Positions 32,023-43,990 of a stretch of 64,000 nt of DNA are shown in pieces. Position 1 is the stretch's first letter. Each line of letters starts with the position of its first letter. Source of the stretch: Euryodendron excelsum (taxonomy: Eukaryota > Streptophyta > Magnoliopsida > Ericales > Pentaphylacaceae); contig CM065379.1 of NCBI GenBank assembly GCA_033060915.1, forward strand, positions 28,326,318-28,390,317. The letters are read 5' to 3'. A model generated the notes under the pieces. That model did not search any database. It was not told where the DNA came from and saw only the letters and a program-made list of their open reading frames with translations. A program made the position numbers and the translations under genes.

Positions 32023-32774
32023 CTACTGTAAGCATCTTATTTTTGCCTGCTTGGTAATCTCTAACCTGATCAGACTCATATTCAAGTCCAAACCGGCTTT
32101 TGCATACTCAATTCAGAGAATCAATTGCTTCGCAGGCCTACTTAGCCCAATAGAGGCAAAATGACCAAATTGCCCTTAGGGCATTGCTCGGTCCAATTCC
32201 AGTTGGCACATCTTTCTAAAGACAGTAAGTCCGTATTTTAACATCAATTCCAGTCAAGATCAGTCAACTAAACCTGGCACGTCTTTTGAGAAAGTTAATC
32301 CCTCAAACGGTAAGTTCATCTAGTACGACATATTTACTGAGAAAGCATAAAATCCCTCGGAATGATAAGTCCCTTCACGCCTGTCGACCGGGACGGAACC
32401 CAAGTCCCTGATATAGTAGAGCGGTTCACTACTAGTGCCTGCTAGCTCACCAATGTAAAATGTCCACTATTCAACACGTTTGTCGAGAAAGTTGATCTCT
32501 CAGGCAATAAGTCCATCTAGCAACTTTTTAAGATTAGGCAGTATCTGGAATGAATACACACCTTCAGAGTGACAGAAACACTCACAAATATCGCAACTAT
32601 CAGAGTGACGGAAACATTCGCAAATAGGTCGATATCAAAAATGTCAACAAACCCCTTATGTCATGGGACTGAACACACCTCTTGGCCATGACATATTTAC
32701 CGGAAGACAAGATACCTTTGGAAACCAACTCATCACATACTGTCAGAGTGATGGAAACACTCAAAACCCAGGTC

Positions 32775-32779
32775 AACAC
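32775..32779. repeat. S2 target site duplication, left copy (AACAC)
   Basis: AACAC before the LTR end TGTCGC, repeated at 37540-37544. Joining the flanks restores the LTR sequence CCCAGGTCAACACCAGTG. Confidence 0.93.
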
Positions 32780-35700
32780 TGTCGCGCCCAGATTTTTCGC
32801 ACTCGAGGAATACTCCCACAAGCGGGAAAAATGTTGTACTCTCTCGTTAGAACTCACCCTCCTAGAAGAATGAGTGCGACTAAGTTTCAATTGAAAAATT
32901 GGTTTGAATAAAGGGCTTTTAGAAAAGATTTGGAGTCGCCACCTAACTTGATTAAGGTGAGTTAGGTCACCTAAAAACTAAGAATAATTTGGAGACTACA
33001 CTTAGGGTTTTTGGAAAATGATTTTTAAAATATTTCCTAAAGAGAGGGTTTTTAAGAAAACAGGTTCTTTGGCAACCTTTGGAAAACATTTAGCCCTTTT
33101 TTAAAATAACTCCTTTTTGGTCTTTGAAAACAGTGATCTAAGTTCGGAGGTTGGTTACGTGTAGGGAAGACACACTAAGCCATCACCCTACCCCGCCCTT
33201 TCGGTACCTACATGTCAATCTACCCTAGATTCATCTGTGAGAGTCTTTAACTAACTATTGTTCAATCCTATTTACTTTGAAAAAGATTTTTTGGAAAGAA
33301 ACTAACATGATGCATGATATGCAAGTGCAAGAAAAGAGATTTTGAAATAGATTTGAAAAGAGTTTGATTTGATTTGAAAGAGATTTGAAATTGGATAGAT
33401 TTGAAATTGAAAAGTTTTGGAAATTGAAAGTAGAGATTTGAAAATAGAAATTTGAAATTGGAGATTTGAAAAGATTGTAGAATTTGAGATTTGGAAAATA
33501 TGGAGGAATTTGAAATTTGAAAGAAGTTGTGGAATTGGAAATTTGAAAAATGTGGAGACCGCACCCATGAGGGTTGCCTACGTATTCTTTTGGAGGAATC
33601 AGGTCAGTCGTAGTTTGGACAAGAGTCCGATTGAAAATAGAATGTTTGATTTGAAAAAGGAGTTGAATTGGAAGATTGAGAAATTGAACTTTGATTGGAA
33701 GATTTGAAAAGATTTGATTTTGAAAGACTTGGTTTTAGGAAACCTAGACTTAGGAAAGAGAGGACTTAGAAAAGAAGGATGAGATTTGACTTAGAAAGAT
33801 TTTGGAAAAGAATTGGCTTGAAGATTGGATTTGGAAGATTAGGAAAGCTTGGAATTAGGAAGGATTCAGATTAAGAAAGTTTCGAATTAGGAATGTGTCA
33901 TTTTAGGAAAGTTTTGGAATTAGGAAAGTTTTCAAGTTAAGATAGTTTCAAAATTAGGAAAGTTTTGAATTAAGAAAGTCTCAACTTAGGAAAGTTTTGA
34001 ATTAGGAGAGTTTCAACTTAGGAAAGTGTTGTTTTAGGAAAGGTTTTGAAATTAGGAAGTTTTGAAAGTTGGAAAGTTTAGAATTTGGAAAGTTTTGAAA
34101 TAGGAAAGTTTTGAAAATTGGAAAGTTTTAAGTTTAGAAAGTTTTGAAATTTGGAAGGATTTGAAATTTGGAAAGTTTAAGATTTAGAAAGTTTTAGAGT
34201 TTGAATTTTAGAAAATCTTGAGATTAGGAAAGGTTGAGTTTAGGAAAGCTTCGAAAACTTGAATTCGGAAAGTTAAGATTTGGAAAGGGGGTTGAATTAG
34301 GAAAGATGTGGAGGTTGAAAGTTTTAGGAAACTTATGGTTTATGAAGGTAGGAAATTAGGAAAGATTTGAATTATGAAAGATTTAGATTTTGAGTTTTAA
34401 AATTTAGGAAAGATTGTTATGTTCAAGTTTTGGAAACTTAAGACTTAGGAAAGTGGAAGATTAGGAAGGAGTTGAATTAGGAAAGATTTGAATTAGGAAG
34501 GGATTGGATTTTGTTTCTAAAAGAGAAAGTTTGATTTTGTTTAAAAAAACGGAGGGTTGGATCTAGTTTCCTAAATGGGAAGATTGGTTTTAGGTAAGGA
34601 TTTGGAAAAGGGAAGTTTCTAGAAACCCTAGATTTGGAAAACTATAGTTTCGACGTAGAAAACAGGTTTTGGAAACATGTATAGTTTTGATGTAGAAAAC
34701 AAGAGGTTTTGAAAACCTAGGTTTGGGGCAAAGTTCGAAAATCATGTTTTTGGAAAGAAAATTAGGATTTCCTAATTGTGAGTTCTAGGGTTTCATTTGG
34801 GCTCTAAGGAAAAAATATTTTTGGAAAGTGCGTTTTTGAAAACGAAGGTTTTCTAGAAGGGAATCCTAGGGAGGAGTTTCTAGAGGGAAGAGTTTTTGGA
34901 AAGTAAATTCGAAGAGAGAGTGTTTGGAAAAAGATTTTTAAAGAGAAGGAGTTTTTGGAAAGTGTGTTTTTTTTAGAAACGAAGATTTTAGAAGGAAAAT
35001 CCTAGAGGAGAGTTTCTAGAAGGAAGATTTTGGAAAGAGAGTTTTTTAGAAAGTTTTTGAAAGGAGATTGTTGGAGAGAGTTTTAGGAAAGTGAATTTTG
35101 AGGAGAAAGGGTTTTTGGAAAAGAGTTGAAAAAGGAAGCTTTGAAAAATAGATTTTGGAGGGAGTTTTTGAAAACAACTTTGGAGAGGAGAGTTTTAGGA
35201 AAGTATGTTGAAAAAGAGATTTTTAGGAAGAAAGACTTTTTGAAAAGAGAGTTTTTAGAAGATGTAAAAATATCTCACTTTCGTAAAGCAATTCTAATCA
35301 TAAGAGGGCTAGAACCACTTTAGGAAAGCGGTTTTGAAAACAACAAGATTTGAAAATATGGACCGTATTGGTCACTTTAAATGTAACACTTTTCTAAAGC
35401 AATCCTAGCCATGGAAAAGCTAGAATCACCCTAGGATTGTGATTTTGAAAACAAGTTTTTGAAAAGGAGATTTTAATGCAATCTTGAAACAAGTTCGAAA
35501 ATGATTTTGAAAACAAGTTTGAAAACAATTTTTGGAAGATGCAAGATCATGATATGCACAATGCAATTTTGGAGTCGTGAACATACAAGGTTAAGGCTTT
35601 ACCACATAATCAAGGGGGCCAGACCCACGTGGTCTCTGGTTAGAGTAGAAGAAAGCCCCCGACACGGTGACTCTCCAATAGCCCAATCCTACACATGGAC

Positions 35701-37539
35701 CGGGAATCCCCTTGTTTCAAACATACAAAGAAAGGGGGGGAAAGAGATGAGGGATTAAAATAGAAAAAACCCAAGTGGGTTGGAGAGAGAAGAGAGAGGG
35801 GGGAAGTGCGAAAATTTAAATGGAGAACCTACCTTGTATCTTATTTATTTTGCGCGCCTTGCTTTCTTTGGTCTTCGGTCTTTGCCTTGATCTTCGTCTT
35901 CAATCTTCAGGAGTTGTCTTCAAGCTTCAAACTTCATATTGCAACTCTTCAAGTCTTCAAAGGAGGGTTGAAGGTTAGTGTATGAGTGAATGGGGGTGTG
36001 TATGAGTGTATAGGAGGCTAGAGTTTAGTGTATGGTGGCTAGGGTTTGGAAAACCCAAGTAGGCTAGAGTTTAGGGAATGTTCGAGCTCTGTATATCGGA
36101 TTTTATGATTTTTAGATTGAGTTTGCGAATCCTTTCCATGTTGGAGGAGGCTCTGTATTTATAAAGGTTGGACAACACTAGCGCCTGTTGCAGTGGCGCT
36201 AGGCCAGAATTTACACTGGCGCCACTCCTAGTGGCGCTAGGCCAATTTTTGGCTTGGCGGCACTACTAGTGGCGCCAGCCACTTAGGAAATATTTAAGGT
36301 CGGCAAGCAACGTATCTTTGACTAAATTTGGGCGCCTGTACTAGTGACTACCATGCAATTTTTAGCCTGGCTTCACTAGGAGTGACTCCGGAAAGTCCGA
36401 GAATGATCTGAAGGAGCCGGGAATGACCCGGAAGGTCGGAAAAGAGCAAGAACACTTAAAATAGTGTCCTGGAGGTATTTGACTTGAGAAATGAGGATAA
36501 GATGGGTCGGAAAGGTTGACCGGGCCTTTAGGGGCAAAACGGTCAATCGAACCGGGAAACTGCCGGGACAGACTCAGAATGTCTCAGAAGAAGACTTGGG
36601 ATCTGAAAACATTATTCAGAATATTTCCAGAGGTTTCCGGTTTGATTCCTAGAGCCGGCGTGGTCGGAAAAGGAGACCGGCCCACCAGCGGCAAAACAGT
36701 CATTTTGTATCGGGTTGGCCGGAACCGACTTGGAATGATCTGGAAAGGTAAAGGAAGGTTGAGAATACTATAAGAAGTAATCTTAGAGGGTTACTGGTTT
36801 GATACCCAGAGCCGGTGTGGTCAAAAAAGTAGACCGGCCCACCAGGGGCAAAACGGTCATTTTGTACTGGGTTTGCCGGAACTGACTCGGAATGATCCGG
36901 AATGATAAGGAAAGGTTGAGAATACTATAAGAAGCAATCTTAGAGGGTTACTGGTTTGATACCCAGAGCCGGTGTGGTTCCTGGGGCATTCAGATGCCTA
37001 GGGGCAAAATGGTCAACTTGACCAGAAAGTCTCGGAAAAGGCCCAAAGGGCAGTTTGGTCGTTTTTTACCAAAGTGGGCTAACAGACAGTGGTGTTGACC
37101 TGGGTTTTGAGTGTTTCTGCCACTCTGACGATGGTCGTCGTGACACAAGGGTTTGTTGGCAATTCCCTATATCGACCTATTTGTGAATATTTCCGCTACT
37201 CTAACGGTTGTGATATTTACGAGTATTTTCGCTACTCGGACCATCTCGAGGAATAAACTGTCTCGAGAGAGGGATTGGAAAAGGGACTTACCGCCTTCGA
37301 AAAGACGTGCCTGATTTGGAACCGTCTCAAGGAATAAACTGTCTCGAGAGAGGGATTAGAGTCGGAAAGGAAAGGACAATGCCCCTAAGGGCATTTTGTT
37401 CATTTTGCCTCTGTTTGGGCCAGACGGGCCCGCGAAGCGATAGACAGACAGGATTTCGATTGGAATATGCCCACAATGACTTGAAAACAAGACTGGACGG
37501 AGTGTAGACTGCCGAGCGGTTAAAAATGGGATGCTTACA
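32780..37539 (-). mobile_element. S2: complete solo LTR (4760 bases)
   Basis: On the minus strand from TGTAAGCATCCCATTTTTAACC at 37539 to CTGGGCGCGACA at 32780, flanked by AACAC. It inserted in opposite orientation into the 3' LTR of E3. It contains TATA at 36163-36154, a GGCGCC cluster at 36180-36280, a donor near 35831, the quasi-repeat tract 33630-35260, a tRNA-Arg complement at 32932-32941, and only about one and a half units of the 81-base array (37240-37360). Confidence 0.95.
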
Positions 37540-37544
37540 AACAC
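37540..37544. repeat. S2 target site duplication, right copy (AACAC)
   Basis: Follows the LTR and is then followed by CAGTGCTAGC, which continues the E3 LTR. Confidence 0.93.
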
Positions 37545-39819
37545 CAGTGCTAGCTAGCCTATTCCAGTGAAAAATAACAAAATTGCCCCTTGGGCCCTAC
37601 CAGCACATTTCTTGAGAAAGTATCTAAGACCTTAGAGTAGTAAGTATACCCTTCTAAGATTGTCCTAAGGATAATCTAGCATGTTCTAGTGCCTTTCAGT
37701 CACTTCTGGATCGATTCCGAGAGTATCCAATTAAAATGACCATTTTGCCCCTAGGTATCCAATCGCCTCTGGGAATCACCCCGGCTTTGGGTATCAAACC
37801 AGTTATGTTCTGAGGCTACTTACAATAGTATTCCTAACCTTTCAGTACTTTTTCAGACCACTTCGAGTCCATTTTGGTAAACTCGGTGCAAAATGAATGT
37901 TTTACCCCTGGTGGGCCGGTCGCTCCTTTCAACTATTTTGACTCTGATCATCAAGTCAATTACCTCCGGGACACTCTTTTAGAGGTCCTCATCCATTCCC
38001 AGTCGAGTCTGATTACTCGGGACCCTCTCGATCACTCCCAGACTTTTCAGAGTCACTCCTAATAAAGCCTGGCTAAAAATTGCATGGTAATCACTAAGAC
38101 AGGCACTAAAATCTTCTGCTTTGCATCATAATGGTCAAAGATCTATTTTTTGCCTCCTTAAATACTTTCCAAAGTGGTTAGCGCCACTACAACAAGTGCC
38201 AATCACTATTCTGGATAGGCCACCCCCTTGCATATTTTGGGTTAGCAAAATCACTGTAGAAACTATGCCTCTCGGGAAACAAAGCTCGAATTTCCTCAAA
38301 ACTCTAATTCTCTCAAGCCTCCTCAAACCTTAGCCTCCATACACTCAAACCCTAGCCTCTATATAATCTATACACTCAAATCCTTGCCTTTAAGAATCCA
38401 TTAAAGATCAAGTGCTGCACATTCAAGACTCTCAAAGTCCAAGCAAAGTCCACTATCAAAGCATCAAAGCAAAGAAGAAGACAAGGTAGGGTTCTATTTA
38501 CTTTTATGTAATCCCCCTATCTCTTCTCCCTTCTAACCCACTTGGGTCCTCTTCTATTTTGACTCCCATCTTCTAGCTCCTCTTCTTAAATGCTTGAAAC
38601 AAGGGACCTCTCAGTTCATGCCTAGGAAGGTCATGGAGAGAATCATCGTGTTGGTGGTTTTCTTCGAGTCCCACCTAAGACGGTGTGGGTTCGGCCCCCT
38701 TGATGGTGAAACTCAACCTTATATGTTCATGTTCCTATTGCATTGTTGCTATCATAATGTTTTCAATCTTCTAGCAAAAGTTGCTTTTAAAACTTGCATT
38801 CAAAACCTTTTCCTTCAAATTTGTTTTCAAAACCACAATCCTAAGATGATTTTAACCATTCCATGGTTAGAGTTATTTTAGGAAAGTGTTATATTCAATA
38901 TGATCATCAAGGTCCAAATTTGAGTTCAAGTCTTAAATTATTTTTCAAGAAATCACAACTTTAAGATGATTCTAGCCATTCTATGGCTAGGGTTGTTTTA
39001 GAGAAGTGTTACACTTAAAGAGACCATCAAAGTCCATATTAGGGTTTCAAGCACTAGTTATTTTCAAAATCACAACCCTAAAATGGTTCTAGTCTTCTCA
39101 TCTAACGAGAGAGTACCATATGTTTCCAACATATCATTTTGTTGGTGCAAAAAATTGGGACATGATACTAACAAAGGGATATGTAGGCAACCCACTTGAG
39201 TGCAATCATAACCTTTTTCAAAATTTTAATTTCCCTTTTCAAAATCTCTCTCCAAATTTAAATTCTTTTCATGTACTTGCATGACATGCATCACATCATC
39301 CCTAAAGTGATGAGTCAAACCTCTTTCTAAAATTCTTAAAGTGGATATAATTGGATATTTAGATACTCTAAATCAACGAATCCAAGGGTGAATAGATATG
39401 TAAGTACCGTAAGGGCAGGCTATGGTGATAGCCTAGTGCATCTTCCTTATACGTAACCAATCTCCGAACTATAGATTTCTATTTTCGAAAGAACAAAATA
39501 GAGTTATTTTTTCTAAAAGGATTTAAATCTTTTCAAAGTTTTCCACACAACCCTGTTTTCCAAAACACCTCTTAGGTGGGCATTTTCAAATCGCATTAAA
39601 AAAATTCTAAGTTTAATCTACGGATTACACTTAGTTTTAGGTGACTTAACTCACCTTAACAAAGTTAAATGGTGACTCCAAATGTTTTTCCTAAAACCTT
39701 TATTCAAATCAATTTCTAATTTGAACCTACTTGCACTCATCCGTCTAGGAGGATGAGTTCTAATGAAAGAGTACTATGTGTATTTTCCACGCTTGAGTGT
39801 GAAAATCAGAGGACGACAG

Positions 39820-40603
39820 AAAGGGGAACAATACATTGGCTATCAGCGGATCATGCTCATGTAGCACCCTATGCATAGCCGAATCTCTACCGGAGTTAAG
39901 ACACACGCGTCAACTTCAAAACCAATGAAGAAAGGGCAATTGATTTACTTTTCCTTATTTTCTGTCCATTTAAACTGCTAATTTCCTATTGTTATGCTAT
40001 TCACACACTTACTAGATTGTTCATGCATCCATTAACTACTTCAAGATAAGAGTTTCAAAGTAACTCAAGTCACTGCATTCCATACATATGATTAACCCAA
40101 ATAGAATGGTCCAAAACCACTCTCATTCAAATCAAAACCTACCAAAACTCATAAGGGTTCCAAGAAACCCTAAGGACTCATAACATACATCAAATCTAAT
40201 CCCATGAGTGGGGCTCCCATCCTTCTTTGCTCATATAGATAGGATTGCCAAGAAGACAAGGGGCAGTCGTGAAGCAAGGTCTCTCACCAAACTCCATAAA
40301 AAAGAAAGATAGATCTAAAGGCTCAAGAGTAGTTTAGGGTTCTAGTAGATAGGAAAAAATTCTTATGGAAAATGTTCCCCTTTCCCATTCAATTGTACTT
40401 TCAATTCCATGTAAAAAAATCAAATGCAATGAAAATGTCTTTCTTACTTTCACCGAATGAATGTATGAATGAATGAATTCACAAGATCGCACAGGTACGG
40501 TATTGAATATAGGGGCAATCCCTTATCTCAAAAAATGAGCTAAAACATCATGCTTAGTCCCCCTTTTGAAATAGAGGCATCCATAAGGCATGCATTGTAT
40601 AAA
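39820..40603 (+). mobile_element. E4: leader fragment of a fourth element
   Basis: Aligns with the leaders of E5 (about 48640-49620) and, in reverse, E1 (about 4010-3050). It lies between the E3 3' LTR and the E5 5' LTR, so both elements inserted into this leader. It includes a decayed copy of the short leader reading frame near 40240-40290 (IAKKTRG). The rest of E4 is not identified with certainty; E6 could belong to it. Confidence 0.75.
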
Positions 40604-43109
40604 TGTAAGCACCTCATTTTTACTCGCTCGGCAATCTCTAGCCTGATCGGACTCACATTCAAATTGACATAGGCATATTCAACCCAAACCGGCCTTCCAG
40701 ACAATCCAATCAAGCAATCACTTCGCAGGCCCACCAAGCCTAATATAAGCAAAATAACCAAAATGCCCTTAGGGCATTGCACGGTCCAATTCTAGTTGGC
40801 ACGTCTTCTTAAAGATGGCAAGTCCCTATTTCAACCTCAATTCCAATTCCAATTCTAGTCTAAGTCAATAGTAAGTCTCTTCAAACCCGTTAACTGGGAC
40901 GAAATCCAAGTCCTCGATATGCTAGAGTGGTACACTTCTAGTGCCTGTTACCCTGCCAATGTATAATGTCTTCTATCTGGCACATTAATAAGGAAAATAC
41001 TTAAGGCCTCGAGACGATAAGATCATTCAGGAGTTTCCCAAGATCAGGCAATCTCTAGAATGAATGCATACTATCAACGTGATAGAAACACTTACAAACA
41101 TTGCAACCGTCAGAGATGTAGAAACACTCTCAAATAAGTCGACATTAGGAATTACAAACATACCCCCTACGTCACAGGATTGAACACGCCTCTTGGCTGT
41201 GAGACATTTACCGAAGAATGAGATACCTTTGAAAATTAACTCGTCATACACCGTCAGAGTGATGAAAACACTCAAAACCCAGTTCAACACCAGTGTTTGT
41301 TAGCCTACTTCGGCAAAAAATTACAAAACTGCCCCTTGGGCCCCTCTAGCACGCTTCTCAAGAAAGTGCCTAAGTTCTCAAAGCCATAAGTCCATTTTTC
41401 TAAGATTGTCCCAAAGACAATCTAGTACGTTTAAGTGCCTTTCATTTGGCTTCGGTTCAATTCCAAGACCATCTGATCAAAATGACCATTTTACCCTGAG
41501 CATCCAATTGCCTCTAAAAACCACATCGGCTCTGGGTATCAAGCCGGTTACCATCTAGGGATGCTACTAATAGTATTCCTAACCTTGTAGTACTGTTTTG
41601 GACCATTCTAAGTCTGTTCCAGCAAACTTGGTGCGAAATGACTGTTTTGTCCTTGGTGGCTCGGTCGCCTCTTCCAACCATATCGACTTTAGGTATCAAA
41701 TCAACAATCCTTTTGAGCACTCTTGATAGTATTTTTAACATTTGAATCCCATCCTGGTCAATTCCAAACCAGTTTAAGTGTTTCACTGTTCAAATGATCA
41801 TTTTGTCCCTAGAGGGTTGTTCACCCTTTTCAACCACACCGGCTTTGGTTATCAAATCAGTTACCTCCGGGACACTTTTTTTGAGTTTCCCATCCATCCC
41901 CGACCTTCCAGATCATTTCCAAACTTTCTGTAGTCACTCTTAGTGAAGTTAGGCTAAAAATTACATGGTAGTCACTAGAACAAATGCCCAAATCTTCTGC
42001 CTTGGTCCCAATGGTCAAAAGATCTGTTTCTTGCCACCTCAAAAGTTTTCCAAAGGGACTTGCGCCACTAGTAGTGGTGCCCAGCTTAAAAAGCAACTGG
42101 TGCCACTGCAACAAGTGTCAGTTCCTATTCCAATTGCCTAGAAATACAGACTCTTCTTCTACAAAAAGGATCCATAAACCCTAAGTTAAGAAGTTTTGAC
42201 TCTTTTCCAAAACACAAGTCCAAATCAAAATGGTTTACAAACTTCAATTCAAGTCAAGATGACTTCAAAGTTTAATTCAAGTTTTTCAAATCAAAGTCAA
42301 TTTCAAATCAAAGTGGAACTCAAACTCTTTTCAAATCAAGTTTTCTAAAGGCTCCAAAGTGTCTTTTCAAATCAAACAAGGCCCCAAAGTATATATTTTC
42401 AATCGGATCTCGAGTCCAAACTACAACTGACCTAATTTCCAATAAAGGGATACGTAAGCAACCCTCATAGGTTCGGTCACAACCTTTTTCAAGTTTTGAA
42501 TTTCTATAACCTTTTTCAAACCTCAAATCCCGTTTTCAAATTTATTTTCAAAATTAAATCCTTTTCTTACACTTGCATGGTATGCACCATGTCAAACGTT
42601 TTTTCAAAATTCATTTCAAAGTAGATATGATTGGACCTTGAATAATCAAAGATTCTAATTGAGTGAACCTAGGGTAGAAAGACATATAGGTACTGCAAGG
42701 GCGGAATAGAGTGATAGCCTAGTGCATCTTCCTTGTACGTAACCAACCCTCGAACCATGAATCACTGTTTTAGAGACACCAAAACCAGAGTCATTTTCTA
42801 AAAAGGGCTTAAACATTTTCCAAAGGTTGCCAAACAAACAATTTTTTAAAAAGCCCTTTCTTGAGGAAGTTTTCAAGACCTTTTTCAGAAACCCTAAGTT
42901 TAATTTTTGGATTGAACTTAGTTTTAGATGACCTAAATCAGCTTAATAAACTTCGGTGGTAACTCCAAATATTTTTCAAAAGTCCTTATTCAAATCAATT
43001 TCTAAATCACACCTAGTCGCAGTCGCCCTTCTAAGAGGATGAGTTCTAATGACAGAGTATCGTGTATTTTTTTCACTGTTCTCGAGTGCGAAAAAATCGA
43101 GGCGCAATA
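40604..43109 (+). repeat. E5 5' LTR (2.5 kb, degenerate)
   Basis: Starts TGTAAGCACCTCATTTTTAC. It ends GGCGCAATA (mutated from GCGACA), two bases before the PBS. The minisatellite, the clear TATA box and the long quasi-repeat tract are missing or degenerate, and the donor was not found. The LTR-internal tRNA-Arg complement reads TGGTAACTCC (42957-42966). With the E3 LTR it is the most diverged in the window. Confidence 0.85.
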
Positions 43110-43111
43110 GC

Positions 43112-43129
43112 TGGCGACTCCACTGGGGA
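43112..43129 (+). promoter_or_regulatory. E5 primer binding site, tRNA-Arg type
   Basis: TGGCGACTCCACTGGGGA, two bases after the LTR end, a full match to the expected complement of plant tRNA-Arg. Confidence 0.92.
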
Positions 43130-43181
43130 CGCTTAGAAGGTTAGGCCATTATCATGTCTCTCTACCCATCACTTGTTTAGA

Positions 43182-43186
43182 ATCTT
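43182..43186. repeat. S3 target site duplication, left copy (ATCTT)
   Basis: ATCTT before TGTAAGC, repeated at 48287-48291 after GACA. Confidence 0.93.
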
Positions 43187-43394
43187 TGTAAGCACCTCAT
43201 TTTTTACCGCTCAACAGTCTACACTCCGTCCAGACTTGTGTTCAAGTCACTATGGGCATATTCCAACCGAAATCAACTTTCTAAGTCCAAATCCCGTCTG
43301 TCCATCGCTTCGCGGGCCCGCCGAGCCCAAATAGAGGCACAATGACCTTAATGCCCTTAGGGGCATTGTTCTTTCCAATTCGAACTCCAATCCC

Positions 43395-43990
43395 TCTCTC
43401 GAGACAGTTTATTCCTCGAGACGGTCCTAATTTAGGCACATCTTTCCGAAGACGGTAAGTCCCCTTTCCAACCCCTTTCTTGAGACAGTTTATTCCTCGA
43501 GACGGTTCCAATTCCGGCATATCTTTTTGAAGACGGTAAGTACCCTTTCCAATCCCTCTCTCGAGACAGTTTATTCCTTGAGACGGTCCTAAATCAGGCA
43601 CGTCTTTTCGAAGATGGTAAGTCACCTTTCCAATCCTTCTCTCGAGACAGTTTATTCCTCAAGACGGTCCTAAATCAGGCACGCCTTTTTTAAGACAGTA
43701 AGTCCCCTTTCCAATCCCTCCCTCGAGATAGTTTATTCCTCGAGACGATTATAATTTAGGCACGTCTTCCCGAAGACGGTAAGCCCCCTTTCCAACCCCT
43801 CTCTCGAGATAGTTTATTCCACAAGATGGTTCCAAATCAGGCACGTCTTTCCGAAGATGGTAAGTCCCCTTTCCAATCCCTCTTTCGAGACAGTTTATTC
43901 CTCGAGACGGTCTCAAATCAAGCACGTCTTTTCGGAGATGATAAGACCCCTTTCCAATCCCTCTCTCGAGACAATTTATTCCTCGAGACG
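43395..43990 (+). repeat. 80-81-base hairpin minisatellite in S3 U3
   Basis: About seven to eight units with CTCGAGACAGTTTATTCCTC and GTCTTTCCGAAGAC-type hairpins. The stem pair next to the loop is T-A here and C-G in S1. Confidence 0.88.

Larger units (their letters stand above)
29631..39819 (+). mobile_element. E3: 3' part of a Tat/Ogre-like element, with nested S2
   Basis: Plus strand. It holds the 5' end of an antisense ORF (minus strand), its predicted intron and upstream region, a polypurine tract and a 3' LTR. The left part is cut off by the insertion of E2. The 3' LTR is followed by GAAAG and then by leader sequence of E4, so E3 itself inserted into the leader of E4. Confidence 0.8.
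32027..39819 (+). repeat. E3 3' LTR, split by S2
   Basis: Starts TGTAAGCATCTTATTTTTGC and ends GAGGACGACA. Removing S2 and one target copy leaves about 3.0 kb (32027-32779 plus 37545-39819). It is strongly diverged. The GGCGCC cluster and TATA box are degenerate, the AAG|GTAGGG donor at about 38487 is preserved, and the long quasi-repeat tract of the younger LTRs is nearly absent. Confidence 0.85.

Noticed and set aside
43112..43129. Possible tRNA-Arg gene
   Set aside because: Only the primer-binding complement of the tRNA 3' end is present, directly after an LTR. There is no cloverleaf.
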